Of a stretch of 50,373 bases of DNA, positions 42,701-50,319 are shown piece by piece; the first letter of the stretch is position 1; the number at the start of each line of letters is the position of its first letter. The position numbers and the translations under genes were made by a program. Origin of the DNA: Anthropogastromicrobium sp963652495. Lineage in GTDB: Bacteria > Bacillota > Clostridia > Lachnospirales > Lachnospiraceae. The stretch spans positions 1 through 50,373 of the forward strand of contig CAVJTU010000013.1 in NCBI GenBank assembly GCA_963652495.1, in the 5' to 3' direction. The notes under the pieces are model-generated. The model ran no database searches and was not told the origin of the DNA. It was given only the letters and a program-made list of their open reading frames with translations.

Positions 42701-43513
42701 CTCACTGGTCAGCTGTTCTTCCTCTTTTTTCAATTCTTGATAACGTTCTTCTCCAACTGTTAGAAATTTTTCAATCAATTCAATCGCCCGAAGCGTCTGC
42801 CCATCAAATCCATTTTTCTTCAATGTATTCCACTCTGCCTCATCCATCGAACCATTCGGGCAGACTGCCGTGCTTAGTTCCTGACTGATACCCTTTCGAA
42901 AATCTTCGTATGCTTCTTTTTGTTTGCTTAATTCCGTCTTAAGTGCATCCTGCAGCTGCTGAAATTTTTCTGTATGAAAAATTTTCCTGAAAATTTCTTT
43001 TCGAGTCGCCGTATCCGCAAGAAGCAACTTCTGAAAATCCCCCTGCGCAATCATGACGATTTGCGTAAACTGGCGATAGTCCAATCCCAAAATCTCTGTC
43101 ACCGCCTTTGTCACATCCTTCGATTTTGACACAATCGATCTGTCCGGCTCTGACAGATATTCCAGCTCAGCCTCTGCCCGCTGCAAAGTCATCCCGGCTC
43201 CTCGCCCTTTTGGACGTTGATACTCTGGATTTCGCCTTACGCGATATTGCTTTTTCTGATAACAAAAGACAAGTTCAACGTACGTTTTTGCCTCTGGCTT
43301 TGCATATTTACTTCGAAGCATCTGCGGATCACGCACCGCACCACTAGCTTCTCCATACAGCGCAAATGTGATGGCATCAAAAAGGCTTGTCTTTCCCGCT
43401 CCGGTATCTCCTGTAATCAAGTACAATCCCTGCATTCCCAATTGTTCAAAATCAACTGTTATCTCACCCGCATATGGTCCGAACGCGCTGACTGTCAACG
43501 CCTGTGGTCTCAT
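39725..43513 (-). CDS. sbcC: Exonuclease SbcC (Rad50-like)
   Basis: ATPase subunit of the SbcCD nuclease, which opens DNA hairpins and processes double-strand breaks. The 1262-aa protein has Walker A GDTGAGKTS (35-43), two very long Gln/Glu/Lys coiled-coil arms, the zinc hook CPVC near residue 610, then ABC signature TLSGGESFQAALSLALGLSD and Walker B MFVDEGFGSLDE at the C-terminus. Its start overlaps the sbcD stop by four bases (ATGA). A Gln bias in the coils is normal for Clostridia. Confidence 0.97.
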   Translation of the reverse strand: MRPQALTVSAFGPYAGEITVDFEQLGMQGLYLITGDTGAGKTSLFDAITFALYGEASGAVRDPQMLRSKYAKPEAKTYVELVFCYQKKQYRVRRNPEYQRPKGRGAGMTLQRAEAELEYLSEPDRSIVSKSKDVTKAVTEILGLDYRQFTQIVMIAQGDFQKLLLADTATRKEIFRKIFHTEKFQQLQDALKTELSKQKEAYEDFRKGISQELSTAVCPNGSMDEAEWNTLKKNGFDGQTLRAIELIEKFLTVGEERYQELKKEEEQLTSELQQLAVEEEKLRRYREVSDNLREKERRMEELLPKVSQAQEELQKQIRKRPRQKELEARKHSLQQNERSCEAAKETKKQLDVAQKELQEQEKKQEEASQKCHQIEQRLEELQHDLEGLCDCEVQYSQVLAEKKRIERIKTDWEENQRQERVLAEKIQELQTALQTTSEQKQQCGKQLESCENEIGQLANAGRDEERSQSQLEECKRQLQQYQKFSEEYDRACDIQKKQTRKIIDQKKALEDQEKEICEMEAQLQILTGWDVRLEQKKAQRKENNDRLEELEKLEKRLEGEQRLEQEYECLQKQYKNCVDVYEASQEDWKAAWQNYLNAQAGVLADQLEEGMPCPVCGALHHPMLATKKEQTVSREQLDEKRKKADADQKKAEQAGAAAGTMCEQIKIQRSQLITEISSWLNDETIQTSEAAKEALKECFEQLYLEKKQFFTQQTELEQKGKQYHYLETALATARKMQQCMQNELQKKKEENAALLQSVDSIRQQRLQMLPDQKEDQKESILSQQLLRAQETFSQAVAAVARLDKLKIKKQGLQKEREKFVQQEQILQTRLDSMTGKKEGIKGQIEKLQTEVQDELFTDGVLKNQLTQSTEIKEHLIALYKKKKEQAECLSVQTTRKKELQTVLSQEQKRKEEANEVFLQLEVEIASVRATLKERENQLEQEYVILQMQSPQWNSSQELDVLFEMLQEQMEQNERERQTLEQAYQDAQQQTERLKADEQVLRSSIEEDKRQLLVMQSTSDKMLLKEERIEQRKESIILRKEQVSQACQTQFAENKINRAVLFGAKKRHSGMRETEKKYVLIRELSNTANGQVTGKPKIELETYVQMTYFEQILRRANLRLMTMSQGQYELKRREDPENKKEKAGLDLNVIDHYNGSERSVRTLSGGESFQAALSLALGLSDEIQSGAGGIQIDTMFVDEGFGSLDEAALSQALKALTNLADGNRMVGIISHVAELKDSISKKILVTKTMGTDGPGSHIRIETN

Positions 43514-44712
43514 TCTGTCTCCTCCTTTAACCGTGCGAAAAGTTCCTCTACAAATTGCTGCTGTTCTTCGCTCATCGGCTGATTGTTCTGTTTTTCATAA
43601 AGTTCCTCAAATAATTCTTTCTCTGTCTTCTTTTGTATGGTCTTCTGCGGCTCGATCGCCTGTTGTGTCCGTGTTCTCTGATTGTCATACGTTAAGCTTA
43701 GCAGATTCGGGTAAATCGTGCGAAGCTTCTGCATTCCATCCGGAATATCCTCCTCATCCGTCAGCGTAATCTGCACATAATCCTCCATATTGGTTCTCTG
43801 ATAAAAGCTGCGCGCGGTCACTTCCATATAAGAGCCATGAATCATTCTAACATCATGTTTGGGAATTAATGGAATGGTATGAATGCCCATATTCCCCTTT
43901 TTTTCCATCTCAATAACCGTAACCGACTTTTCCTGTCCGGTCTCAGAAACCGAATATTTTAATGGAGTGCCACAATAGCGCACCACGTTTGCCGTTTTTT
44001 CGCTTAATGCTTTCCTCACCATTTGATTCGCTGCTTCACTTGCCACGTCTTTCCATTTTCCTACATTCTGAGGACTATGAATATGACCAAGCGCCGTATA
44101 ATCAAAAGCTTCAAATATAGATGCGTCTACATTATCCACTCCGCCAACCATGATATCCTCTGAATCACATCGGCCTGCCCCCGTGACAAACTGATGAGCC
44201 ACTAAAACATTTCTCTTTGACGGATCAATTTTCATACGTTGCACGGCTGACAGGACCGCATCCTGATACGTTTGGATTTCTTCCTGTCCCAACGCATGAC
44301 GAACAGTAGAAGGACGAACAAATGGAAGCAGATAAATCAAAACTTCCCCAAATTCATCCGTCAATGTCACTTTTTGTATGCTGCCATCATATACCGACGA
44401 CACATGCACACCGGATTGTTTCATCAGCTCCGCGCCAAATGCGATGCGCTCTGCAGAATCATGATTTCCACTGACCGCACATACCTGAATCTTCTGCGAT
44501 GCCAGCGCATTTAAAAACCAGTCCAACATCGTAACCGCTTCCGCTGGCGGAATGGGTCTGTCGTAAATATCTCCCGCCAGAAGAAGAGCATCCGCGTGTT
44601 CCTCTACGCAAATTTTGACAATTTGCTCCAGAATATAGCGCTGATCCTCCAGCATTGAAAATTCATTGAGCCGCTTACCCAAATGCAAATCAGAAATATG
44701 TATCAGTTTCAT
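43510..44712 (-). CDS. sbcD: Exonuclease SbcD (Mre11-like)
   Basis: Metallophosphatase subunit of SbcCD. The 400-aa protein has ISDLHLGK, AGDIYDRP, VSGNHDS, LVAHQFV and LGHIHSPQ, the five metal-binding motifs, then a C-terminal capping and SbcC-binding region. Promoter on the minus strand: TTGCAA (44776-44781), 17 bases, TACAAT (44753-44758). The ribosome site AAAAGGAGA is just before the ATG. Confidence 0.97.
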   Translation of the reverse strand: MKLIHISDLHLGKRLNEFSMLEDQRYILEQIVKICVEEHADALLLAGDIYDRPIPPAEAVTMLDWFLNALASQKIQVCAVSGNHDSAERIAFGAELMKQSGVHVSSVYDGSIQKVTLTDEFGEVLIYLLPFVRPSTVRHALGQEEIQTYQDAVLSAVQRMKIDPSKRNVLVAHQFVTGAGRCDSEDIMVGGVDNVDASIFEAFDYTALGHIHSPQNVGKWKDVASEAANQMVRKALSEKTANVVRYCGTPLKYSVSETGQEKSVTVIEMEKKGNMGIHTIPLIPKHDVRMIHGSYMEVTARSFYQRTNMEDYVQITLTDEEDIPDGMQKLRTIYPNLLSLTYDNQRTRTQQAIEPQKTIQKKTEKELFEELYEKQNNQPMSEEQQQFVEELFARLKEETE

Positions 44713-44752
44713 AAAATCTCCTTTTGCTCTCTATTTGTCTCTGTTTTCTTAT

Positions 44753-44781
44753 ATTGTATACAAATTTCTTTCATTTTGCAA
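44753..44781 (-). promoter_or_regulatory. sbcDC promoter
   Basis: TTGCAA and TACAAT at 17-base spacing on the minus strand, about 40 bases upstream of sbcD. No LexA-box-like site was seen over it. Confidence 0.75.
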
Positions 44782-44869
44782 CCCATGTCTTATTGATGAA
44801 GCCTCTATGCCCATGCTGTGCGCAGCTTATATGGACGTGGTACTTTGCCTAATTTTGTAAAAAACAAAT

Positions 44870-44932
44870 AAAAAGAACAGTCCTCACAGAGGTAGGGCAC
44901 TCCCCATCCTTCTCCTTGGTACTGTTCTTTTT
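44870..44932 (-). terminator. Terminator of the yhcH-CoA-transferase operon
   Basis: Perfect 12-bp stem AAAAAGAACAGT (44870-44881) / ACTGTTCTTTTT (44921-44932) with a large, partly pairing loop. Confidence 0.75.
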
Positions 44933-44945
44933 AACTAGCTTTTTA

Positions 44946-45023
44946 GCCGAATCAAGTAAGTTCCCTGCTTCAATTGCGTGAAGCAATACGCAGTGGGTTA
45001 GGACTTGCTTGTAATTCTATTCG
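44946..45023. repeat. Dispersed structured repeat, best copy
   Basis: Begins GCCGAATCAAGTAAGTTCCC. Nested pairs: CGAAT/ATTCG (44948/45019), CAAGTAAGT/ACTTGCTTG (44953-44961 with 45003-45011), CTGC/GCAG and inner GCTTCA/TGAAGC (44967-44972 with 44979-44984). Shares its beginning with copies at 29429-29540 (inverted) and 33161. Confidence 0.6.
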
Positions 45024-45039
45024 TTATGTTTGCCTGCTT

Positions 45040-46557
45040 TTACTGCTTATATTCAACCTCAAACGGAAGCTGATTCAGAATATCACGCTTTGCATCGATA
45101 CCCGGATACACCTCGATTAATTTCAGTCCCTTCGGTGTCAGGCGAAATACACATCGCTCGGTCACATACAGAACCTTCTGTCCGTTCTCAATCGCACGCT
45201 TTGCGGAAAAGCTAATACTGTTGACATGCTTCACAAATTTAGGAATCGTTCCCTCTTTTTCAATGGTAACTTCATCTCTTTTCTGTGATACGACCAATCC
45301 CTTTGCATTGAAACTCATGCAAAAAACAACCGTCGGTGTCTTCGCCGTGATATTAGCAAACCCACCAATACCGGCAAATGCACCAGGACCTCTGTGCGCA
45401 TTGATATTTCCGTATTGGTCAACTTCTAACGCACCCATAAAGCAGACATCCAGACCGCCATTATCATAAAGGTCAAACTGATTTGCCATATCGTAGACAG
45501 ATGCCGCTCCGATCATTGCTCCAAATGCCTCACCGGAAACAGGAAAACCACCAATACCACCGGATTCAACTGTCAACGTTACCATATCGAGCATACCGCT
45601 TTTTCTCGCATAGCGGGAAACCATCTCCGGAATCCCGATTCCAATATTGACAATATCATCGACACGAAGTTCTTTTGCCGCCCGCTTTCCAATAATTTTT
45701 CCGATTGTATTATCCTTGAGCATCTTTTCAGATGCCTGATCAATCTTCTCACTCCAAGTGTACCATTCCTCATATGGAATCTCAAAGCTTCCGGTCAGCG
45801 CCGTATACGCTTCATTTCGCTCATGCGGTTCTGCAACGACAATTGCATCTACCAGACAGCCCGGAATAATGGCATTTCGTGGTCGTGACGGTGTGTCCAC
45901 CAGCCGATCTACCTGAACAATCACCTTTCCCCTGTTTGCTTTTACTGCCTGACAGATGGAAAGTGCATCGCCAGACATAAACATATCGTCAAAAGTGATA
46001 TTTCCTTTACGGTCTGCCGCGGTTCCTTTAATCAGTGCAATTGTGATTTTCGGCAATTTATAATAAAGAAACTCCTCACCGTCCACCTCTACATTCTTTA
46101 CCAGCGAATCATCGATGGAAATGCGGTTGATTCCCGGTCCTTCCTGCCTTGGATCGACAAAAATATCCAGACCAACCTTTGAAAGTGCACCGGGAAGTCC
46201 TCCTGCCTGTGCACGAATCGCATGAGAAATACAGCCGAGCGGAAGATTGTATGCCTCAAAGCGATCTTCCAAAACAAGTTTTTTTGTGCTCATCATGGCA
46301 CCGAAATGGCCACAAATCAGCCGGTCTACTGCGCCATCACGGATATATCCTTCGGCATTGTGTTCCGTGTCCCACACGCCAAATCCGGCACTGGAAACAA
46401 TCGTTAAATGGGTAGGCGACTGCATCTTCTGATAACGGCGGTAAATCGCCTCATGCAGTTCCACCGGATTTTCGATTCCGACAAAGGAATTGACACATAT
46501 ACAGTCTCCATCCCGAATCAAACGGATCGCTTCATCTGATGTCATAATCTCATACAT
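45040..46557 (-). CDS. Acyl-CoA:acetate/propionate CoA-transferase
   Basis: Family I CoA-transferase of 505 aa with fused alpha and beta halves, as in propionate CoA-transferase. It moves CoA between short-chain acids and was described in propionate-forming Lachnospiraceae. The catalytic Glu motif TVESGGIGG and the oxyanion loop NIGIGIPEMVSRYA are present, with MYEIMTSDEAIRLIRDGDCICVNSF at the start. It follows the YhcH-family gene by 3 bases. Alternative substrates such as acetoacetate or lactate cannot be excluded. Confidence 0.9.
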   Translation of the reverse strand: MYEIMTSDEAIRLIRDGDCICVNSFVGIENPVELHEAIYRRYQKMQSPTHLTIVSSAGFGVWDTEHNAEGYIRDGAVDRLICGHFGAMMSTKKLVLEDRFEAYNLPLGCISHAIRAQAGGLPGALSKVGLDIFVDPRQEGPGINRISIDDSLVKNVEVDGEEFLYYKLPKITIALIKGTAADRKGNITFDDMFMSGDALSICQAVKANRGKVIVQVDRLVDTPSRPRNAIIPGCLVDAIVVAEPHERNEAYTALTGSFEIPYEEWYTWSEKIDQASEKMLKDNTIGKIIGKRAAKELRVDDIVNIGIGIPEMVSRYARKSGMLDMVTLTVESGGIGGFPVSGEAFGAMIGAASVYDMANQFDLYDNGGLDVCFMGALEVDQYGNINAHRGPGAFAGIGGFANITAKTPTVVFCMSFNAKGLVVSQKRDEVTIEKEGTIPKFVKHVNSISFSAKRAIENGQKVLYVTERCVFRLTPKGLKLIEVYPGIDAKRDILNQLPFEVEYKQ

Positions 46558-46560
46558 ATA

Positions 46561-46974
46561 TTAGGCCTGCCATTTCACCTTTGCTACACATTTTTTTACA
46601 TGACAAGCAGATTCGCCTGCGCGCATCTGTGGTTTGTGAGCAATACTCGGCGGCAGTACCGCATAAGAACCAGTCATCATAATGCTTTGGCACATTTCTT
46701 TTGGCTCCTTCCAGAATGCAACATCGCGCTTCTCATCATATGCCACAGCAACCTCTAATCCGGTTCTGCTTACCGTATCGATTTCCTCCTCACCGGAAAT
46801 AATCCACTGAATATCTGCATAGCGATCGTGTGTTTCTAATCGGCAATCCTGTGCTGGTTTTGTCTCATACTCCTGAATCATAAAATAAAAATCATCATTT
46901 ACCTGATAGGTTCCAACCTCAAGTGCTGCCAGATCCTGCTTTTTTAAATAGCTAACGGCTTCTTCGATTGTCAT
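46561..46974 (-). CDS. YhcH/YjgK/YiaL (DUF386) family protein
   Basis: A 137-aa cupin-fold protein; family members are linked to sialic acid and other sugar-acid pathways, some as anomerases. Typical: QDCRLETHDRYADIQWIISGEEEI and PPSIAHKPQM with possible metal ligands (His, Glu, His). The ATG at 46974 has AAAGGA upstream; nine further residues upstream are in frame but have no ribosome site. It is the first gene of the operon with the CoA-transferase, an unusual pairing, and lies behind a candidate cre site. Confidence 0.85.
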   Translation of the reverse strand: MTIEEAVSYLKKQDLAALEVGTYQVNDDFYFMIQEYETKPAQDCRLETHDRYADIQWIISGEEEIDTVSRTGLEVAVAYDEKRDVAFWKEPKEMCQSIMMTGSYAVLPPSIAHKPQMRAGESACHVKKCVAKVKWQA

Positions 46975-46986
46975 CTTGTTCCTTTC

Positions 46987-47000
46987 CCAAAGCGTTTGCA
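46987..47000 (-). promoter_or_regulatory. Candidate CcpA-binding (cre) site
   Basis: On the minus strand TGCAAACGCTTTGG matches the cre pattern TGNAARCGNNWNCN well at its core. It lies between the predicted start of transcription and the YhcH-family start codon, a position where CcpA would block elongation. Confidence 0.45.
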
Positions 47001-47048
47001 CCGACGCTTCCCTCTATGTATTTTTCTTACATTTTATCGTGCATTCCT

Positions 47049-47077
47049 ATCTTACTTAAGAACTATTTTTTTGTCAA
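47049..47077 (-). promoter_or_regulatory. Promoter of yhcH-CoA-transferase operon
   Basis: TTGACA (47072-47077) and TAAGAT (47049-47054) on the minus strand, 17 bases apart, about 75 bases upstream of the YhcH-family start. Confidence 0.75.
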
Positions 47078-47159
47078 GAAATTCTGGAATGTTCCGATTT
47101 TCGTACACTTTGGTTGTTACAGTTCATGTTTGCATGAAGCCAATCCGCATGGCAACATT

Positions 47160-48542
47160 TTAGTAGATTGCTTTTTTCTCTTTTTTATTCATCCAAATAT
47201 AGAATCCAACATTCAAAACAATTCCGCAAATCGTTGCCACCGGTGCTGCCAATCCAATGCTTGTAAGGCTGGCATTTGGCTGGATGCTCATATAGTAGGC
47301 TAGCGGAAGGCGAACAAGCAATGTCTGAATCAGTCCCTGCACCATTACCCATACAGTCTTATCATGTCCGTTGAAATAGCCGACCATACTAAACAATACC
47401 GCTGTAACAATGGTCTCTAATGCAAAACCTTTCAAATAATCATAACCCTTCTGGACAACTCCTGCATCGGTTGTGAAAATTCCAGTCAATAGATCGCCCC
47501 TAAAGAAAACGAAAACAAAGACAACCACACCAATAACAACACCAACGCAAATACCCGTAACCATCGCTTTCTTTGCTCGTTTTTCGTTTCCGGCTCCGAC
47601 ATTTTGGGATACAAAGGATGCCATAGACTGCATCAGAGAACTTGGAATCAACATGGCAAAATTTACAATCTTGCAGGCAACACCGTATCCGGAAGATGCC
47701 TCCAGACCCAGACGATTGACAAATGCACACAATGCAAGAAATGAAATCTGTGTCAAAAATTCCTGAAGTGCAAGTGGCAAACCAATCTTGAGCGCACGCT
47801 TACAATGACTATTGATCGTAAAATCTGCCTTCGTAATCTTGAACGGAAGATCCTTTTTCATAAGCATAACCAGAGCAAATACAACGCTGGCTGCCTGTGC
47901 CACTACCGTAGCAATCGCAGCACCTGCTGCATCCATATGAAATCCGGCTACCAGAATCAAATCACCTGCAATGTTAATCACACAGGCAATTGCAACAAAA
48001 ATTAATGGAGATTTGCTATCTCCTAATCCTCTGAAAACAGCAGATAAAACGTTGTATGCGACAATAAAGAAAATACCGCCTCCGCAGATACGCACATAAA
48101 CAGCAGTCAGATTCACTGCTTCATTTGGTGCCTGCATCAACACCGCGATCTGGCGTGAAAATGCGATCATTACAACAAACAGCACCGCTGCCATTGCCGC
48201 AAATACAACAACGGAACCTCCAATCAATGCACCAATCGACTCTGGACGTTTTTCGCCAATATATCTGGCGATTAAAACGGTAATTCCCATCGCAAACTGT
48301 GTAATAACAAAAGTGACCAAATTCAAAACCTGACTGCCCGTAGATACAGCAGACAGACCGGATGTCGTTCCAAAACGACCCACTACCAAAAGATCGACTG
48401 CACCGTATGCCGCCTGCAATACCAACGCACCAAGAATCGGAATCATAAACGGAATCAGTTTTCCCAATATGCTGCCTTGTGTAAAATCAGACTTATCATT
48501 TATCGCTGCTGTCTTTGCTTCATTTTCTTTTCCCTTACTCAA
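47160..48542 (-). CDS. MATE family efflux transporter
   Basis: Multidrug/toxin exporter of 460 aa with about 12 membrane segments. Family patterns include ILGKLIPFMIPILGALVLQAAYGAVDLLVVGRFGTTSGLSAVSTGSQV and VAQAAS in the first half, FRGLGDSKSPLIFVAIACVINIAGDLILV at its end and a second repeat beginning LKIGLPLALQEFLTQ. It overlaps the marR-family gene by 8 bases, so the pump is translated with its probable regulator. Substrate unknown. Confidence 0.94.
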   Translation of the reverse strand: MSKGKENEAKTAAINDKSDFTQGSILGKLIPFMIPILGALVLQAAYGAVDLLVVGRFGTTSGLSAVSTGSQVLNLVTFVITQFAMGITVLIARYIGEKRPESIGALIGGSVVVFAAMAAVLFVVMIAFSRQIAVLMQAPNEAVNLTAVYVRICGGGIFFIVAYNVLSAVFRGLGDSKSPLIFVAIACVINIAGDLILVAGFHMDAAGAAIATVVAQAASVVFALVMLMKKDLPFKITKADFTINSHCKRALKIGLPLALQEFLTQISFLALCAFVNRLGLEASSGYGVACKIVNFAMLIPSSLMQSMASFVSQNVGAGNEKRAKKAMVTGICVGVVIGVVVFVFVFFRGDLLTGIFTTDAGVVQKGYDYLKGFALETIVTAVLFSMVGYFNGHDKTVWVMVQGLIQTLLVRLPLAYYMSIQPNASLTSIGLAAPVATICGIVLNVGFYIWMNKKEKKAIY

Positions 48543-48984
48543 TGTCGACTCTCCTTTCGCTCATAACCTGATAAAATTTTTCAATTGTCTGTATCATACT
48601 ATCTGCTTCTTCGTTTGAAATCATTTCAAGATAAGGAACAAGCCTGCTATAATAATCACGGTCATATTTATTCCATAATTCTTCTCCTTTTTCAGTAACC
48701 GTAATATATGTGACTCTTCCATCCTCTTCTGAAGAAAACTTTTTCAGATATCCTTTTTCCTCCATCGCTTTGACAGTTCTCGTGACGCCTGGTCTTGGAA
48801 GATTCATCACATCGCTGATATCAGACACTTTTATATGTTCTTTTTGCTTTTGTAAAATGTGAATCCGATCCAGATACTGAATATAGGCAGGACTAACGCC
48901 CTCCGGAAGCTTTGGCAAAAGTTCTCTTGCTCTCTTTGCCAGATAACAGGCATCAAGCATTCGCTTTATTTTTTCAGAATCCAT
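48535..48984 (-). CDS. MarR family transcriptional regulator
   Basis: Winged-helix regulator of 149 aa. The DNA-binding part is KVSDISDVMNLPRPGVTRTVKAMEEKGYLKKFSSEEDGRVTYITVTEKGEEL (about 52-103), with the wing Asp-Gly-Arg. It heads an operon with the MATE pump. The operon promoter carries two palindromes TTACC-N3-GGTAA directly after the -10 box, so autorepression released by a pump substrate is likely. The ribosome site GGGAGGAG precedes the ATG. Confidence 0.94.
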   Translation of the reverse strand: MDSEKIKRMLDACYLAKRARELLPKLPEGVSPAYIQYLDRIHILQKQKEHIKVSDISDVMNLPRPGVTRTVKAMEEKGYLKKFSSEEDGRVTYITVTEKGEELWNKYDRDYYSRLVPYLEMISNEEADSMIQTIEKFYQVMSERRVDIE

Positions 48985-49024
48985 ACTCCTCCCTTCTTTA
49001 GGCGGCAGTCTTAAATCTTATTTT

Positions 49025-49106
49025 ATGATGTTGGCGGGTCAAGAGGTCAAAAATCCTCTTGCAAGCAAGCTTGCATCGGCTTTCTGGCCTTTTGACCCTG
49101 GTATCA
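49025..49106 (-). promoter_or_regulatory. Structured leader element of marR-MATE operon
   Basis: An 82-base palindromic block inside the transcribed leader. Nested pairs are ATGAT/ATCAT, GGGTCAA/TTGACCC (49036-49042 with 49092-49098) and GCAAGC/GCTTGC (49061-49066 with 49069-49074). GGTCAAAA (49045-49052) can compete for TTTTGACC (49090-49097), giving two alternative folds. It may be a repeat element or a control RNA. Confidence 0.5.
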
Positions 49107-49140
49107 TTTTATCGTTAATTTGTCGCCAATTTCTTATTTG

Positions 49141-49175
49141 TTACCATCGGTAATCTTTTTAATTACCAATGGTAA
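49141..49175. promoter_or_regulatory. Two MarR-type operators
   Basis: TTACCATCGGTAA (49141-49153) and TTACCAATGGTAA (49163-49175) are palindromes of the same form, 22 bases centre to centre (two helical turns). The second touches the -10 box. Confidence 0.8.
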
Positions 49176-49203
49176 TTATATAGGGATTACTTTCACATGT
49201 CAA
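49175..49203 (-). promoter_or_regulatory. marR-MATE operon promoter
   Basis: Perfect consensus boxes on the minus strand: TTGACA (49198-49203), 17 bases, TATAAT (49175-49180). The operators lie immediately downstream. Confidence 0.88.
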
Positions 49204-49238
49204 GTAAAAAATCATCAAACAACACTGTTGATGGCTTC

Positions 49239-49979
49239 TTACCCTTCCCAATCATCCTCCGCATCGTCGTAATTCTCATACTCATCCATATGATCATAGT
49301 AAAAATCATCTACATCATCGTACTCCTGATTTTCTTTCTTGGATGTACGTGAACGACTTCTTGTTTTTTTCGAGGGACGATGCAGTGCGCAATACTCACT
49401 TCCGAGATCCTTTAATGAATCGCATCCCGGCTCACTGCACTTATGTTCACTGCAATAATGACAAGCAGACACTTTTTCATTTTCACAGTTTGCAACTTCA
49501 CATTTTCTCGCCACCCTCCGCTGCTCGTTTTTTTTTCGATTCTGTGCTTCTTCGCGTGCCTGTTTTGCTTCATCTGGCGCATAATACCAAGCATTATTTC
49601 TCAAAAGGACACTTTCCGAGTAACTAGTATCCATACTGTATTTGCGATAACCACTTTCAAGAAGCACACTTATATGCAACTTGCCGCAGGTGATATGATC
49701 GAGCTTTCGCACACATTCAAACAGCGTCTCTTTTTCCAGTTTTTCTGCATCACTGACTTGCACCGTCAAATATGCATACTTTTCTCCTTTTATCAACTCA
49801 TTTATTGCTACAGATTCACATGTAAGTCCATATTCTTTACATATATGCTGTGCCTGCAATTCCGCCCTTATCACAGCGATCGGCATCCATGACGTATAAT
49901 GCAGCCACAGACCAAACAATGCAATCACTACAGCACTTATTATTAAGTGCAAAAATACTTTCAATTTGTTTTCACCCAT
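49239..49979 (-). CDS. Membrane-anchored Cys-rich hypothetical protein
   Basis: I do not recognise this 246-aa protein. One membrane segment (about 7-27) is followed by an extracellular or cytoplasmic domain of about 110 residues. A charged helix comes next (about 135-158), then a block of Cys/His pairs (about 160-203; KCEVANCENEKVSACHYCSEHKCSEPGCDSL...YCALHRP) resembling small zinc-binding knuckles. A basic Ser/Arg stretch and an acidic Asp/Tyr-rich tail close the protein. Start: ATG at 49979; ribosome site weak (AGGAGA about 10 bases upstream). Transcribed alone. Confidence 0.65.
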   Translation of the reverse strand: MGENKLKVFLHLIISAVVIALFGLWLHYTSWMPIAVIRAELQAQHICKEYGLTCESVAINELIKGEKYAYLTVQVSDAEKLEKETLFECVRKLDHITCGKLHISVLLESGYRKYSMDTSYSESVLLRNNAWYYAPDEAKQAREEAQNRKKNEQRRVARKCEVANCENEKVSACHYCSEHKCSEPGCDSLKDLGSEYCALHRPSKKTRSRSRTSKKENQEYDDVDDFYYDHMDEYENYDDAEDDWEG

Positions 49980-50145
49980 TGTTTATTCTCCTATACACTA
50001 ACAACATCTATCCGCAGTACCTTTTTGCATAGCAAACTAATATATTTACCGTTTGATGTGTCCATGCTCTATGAATATGCATATTTTATAACAAACAAGA
50101 CACTTCGGCACAGCATTCCTGTCCGATCGACTTTAGGAGGTTTTT
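49980..50145. other. Intergenic region before the interrupted small gene
   Basis: AT-rich gap with no gene seen. It contains the ribosome site AGGAGG (50135-50140) of the next small frame. I see no convincing promoter pair. Confidence 0.4.
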
Positions 50146-50250
50146 ATGGCATCTTTCTATAATCAGATAACGATTTTTAAGCATATAATAATTACGCTTC
50201 TTTTATTATTTTCGCTTTACATCTCTTTTTGTGAACTACCCATCACCTAA
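50146..50250 (+). pseudogene. Small membrane-protein gene cut by IS200/IS605-type element
   Basis: An ATG 5 bases after a strong AGGAGG opens the frame MASFYNQITIFKHIIITL, followed by a very hydrophobic LLLFSLYISF. After Phe the frame runs into the end of the insertion element (GTGAACTACCC from 50231) and stops at 50250. The last six residues are therefore encoded by the element. The original gene is probably a small membrane protein whose 3' part lies beyond the insertion, outside the window. Confidence 0.5.
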
Positions 50251-50319
50251 AGGTAATGGGCTTCTAAGGGGCTACGCCCCTATTTAAGAAGTTTGATATT
50301 TAAGTTTCCACCTAAGTAA
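50231..50319 (-). mobile_element. Right end of IS200/IS605-type element with omega-RNA-like hairpins
   Basis: On the minus strand, after the tnpB stop, two hairpins follow: GGGGC-GTA-GCCCC (50268-50280) inside a longer CTT/AAG pairing, and CCCAT..ACCT / AGGT..ATGGG (50239-50260). The sequence closes with GGGTAGTTCAC. This GAAGCCC...GGGTAGTTCAC ending is the layout of tnpB-associated right ends, whose transcript serves as omega RNA. The guide would read from position 50230 downward. Confidence 0.6.

Noticed and set aside
45030..46432. Several short plus-strand frames over the CoA-transferase
   Set aside because: All are antisense to a complete, well supported gene.
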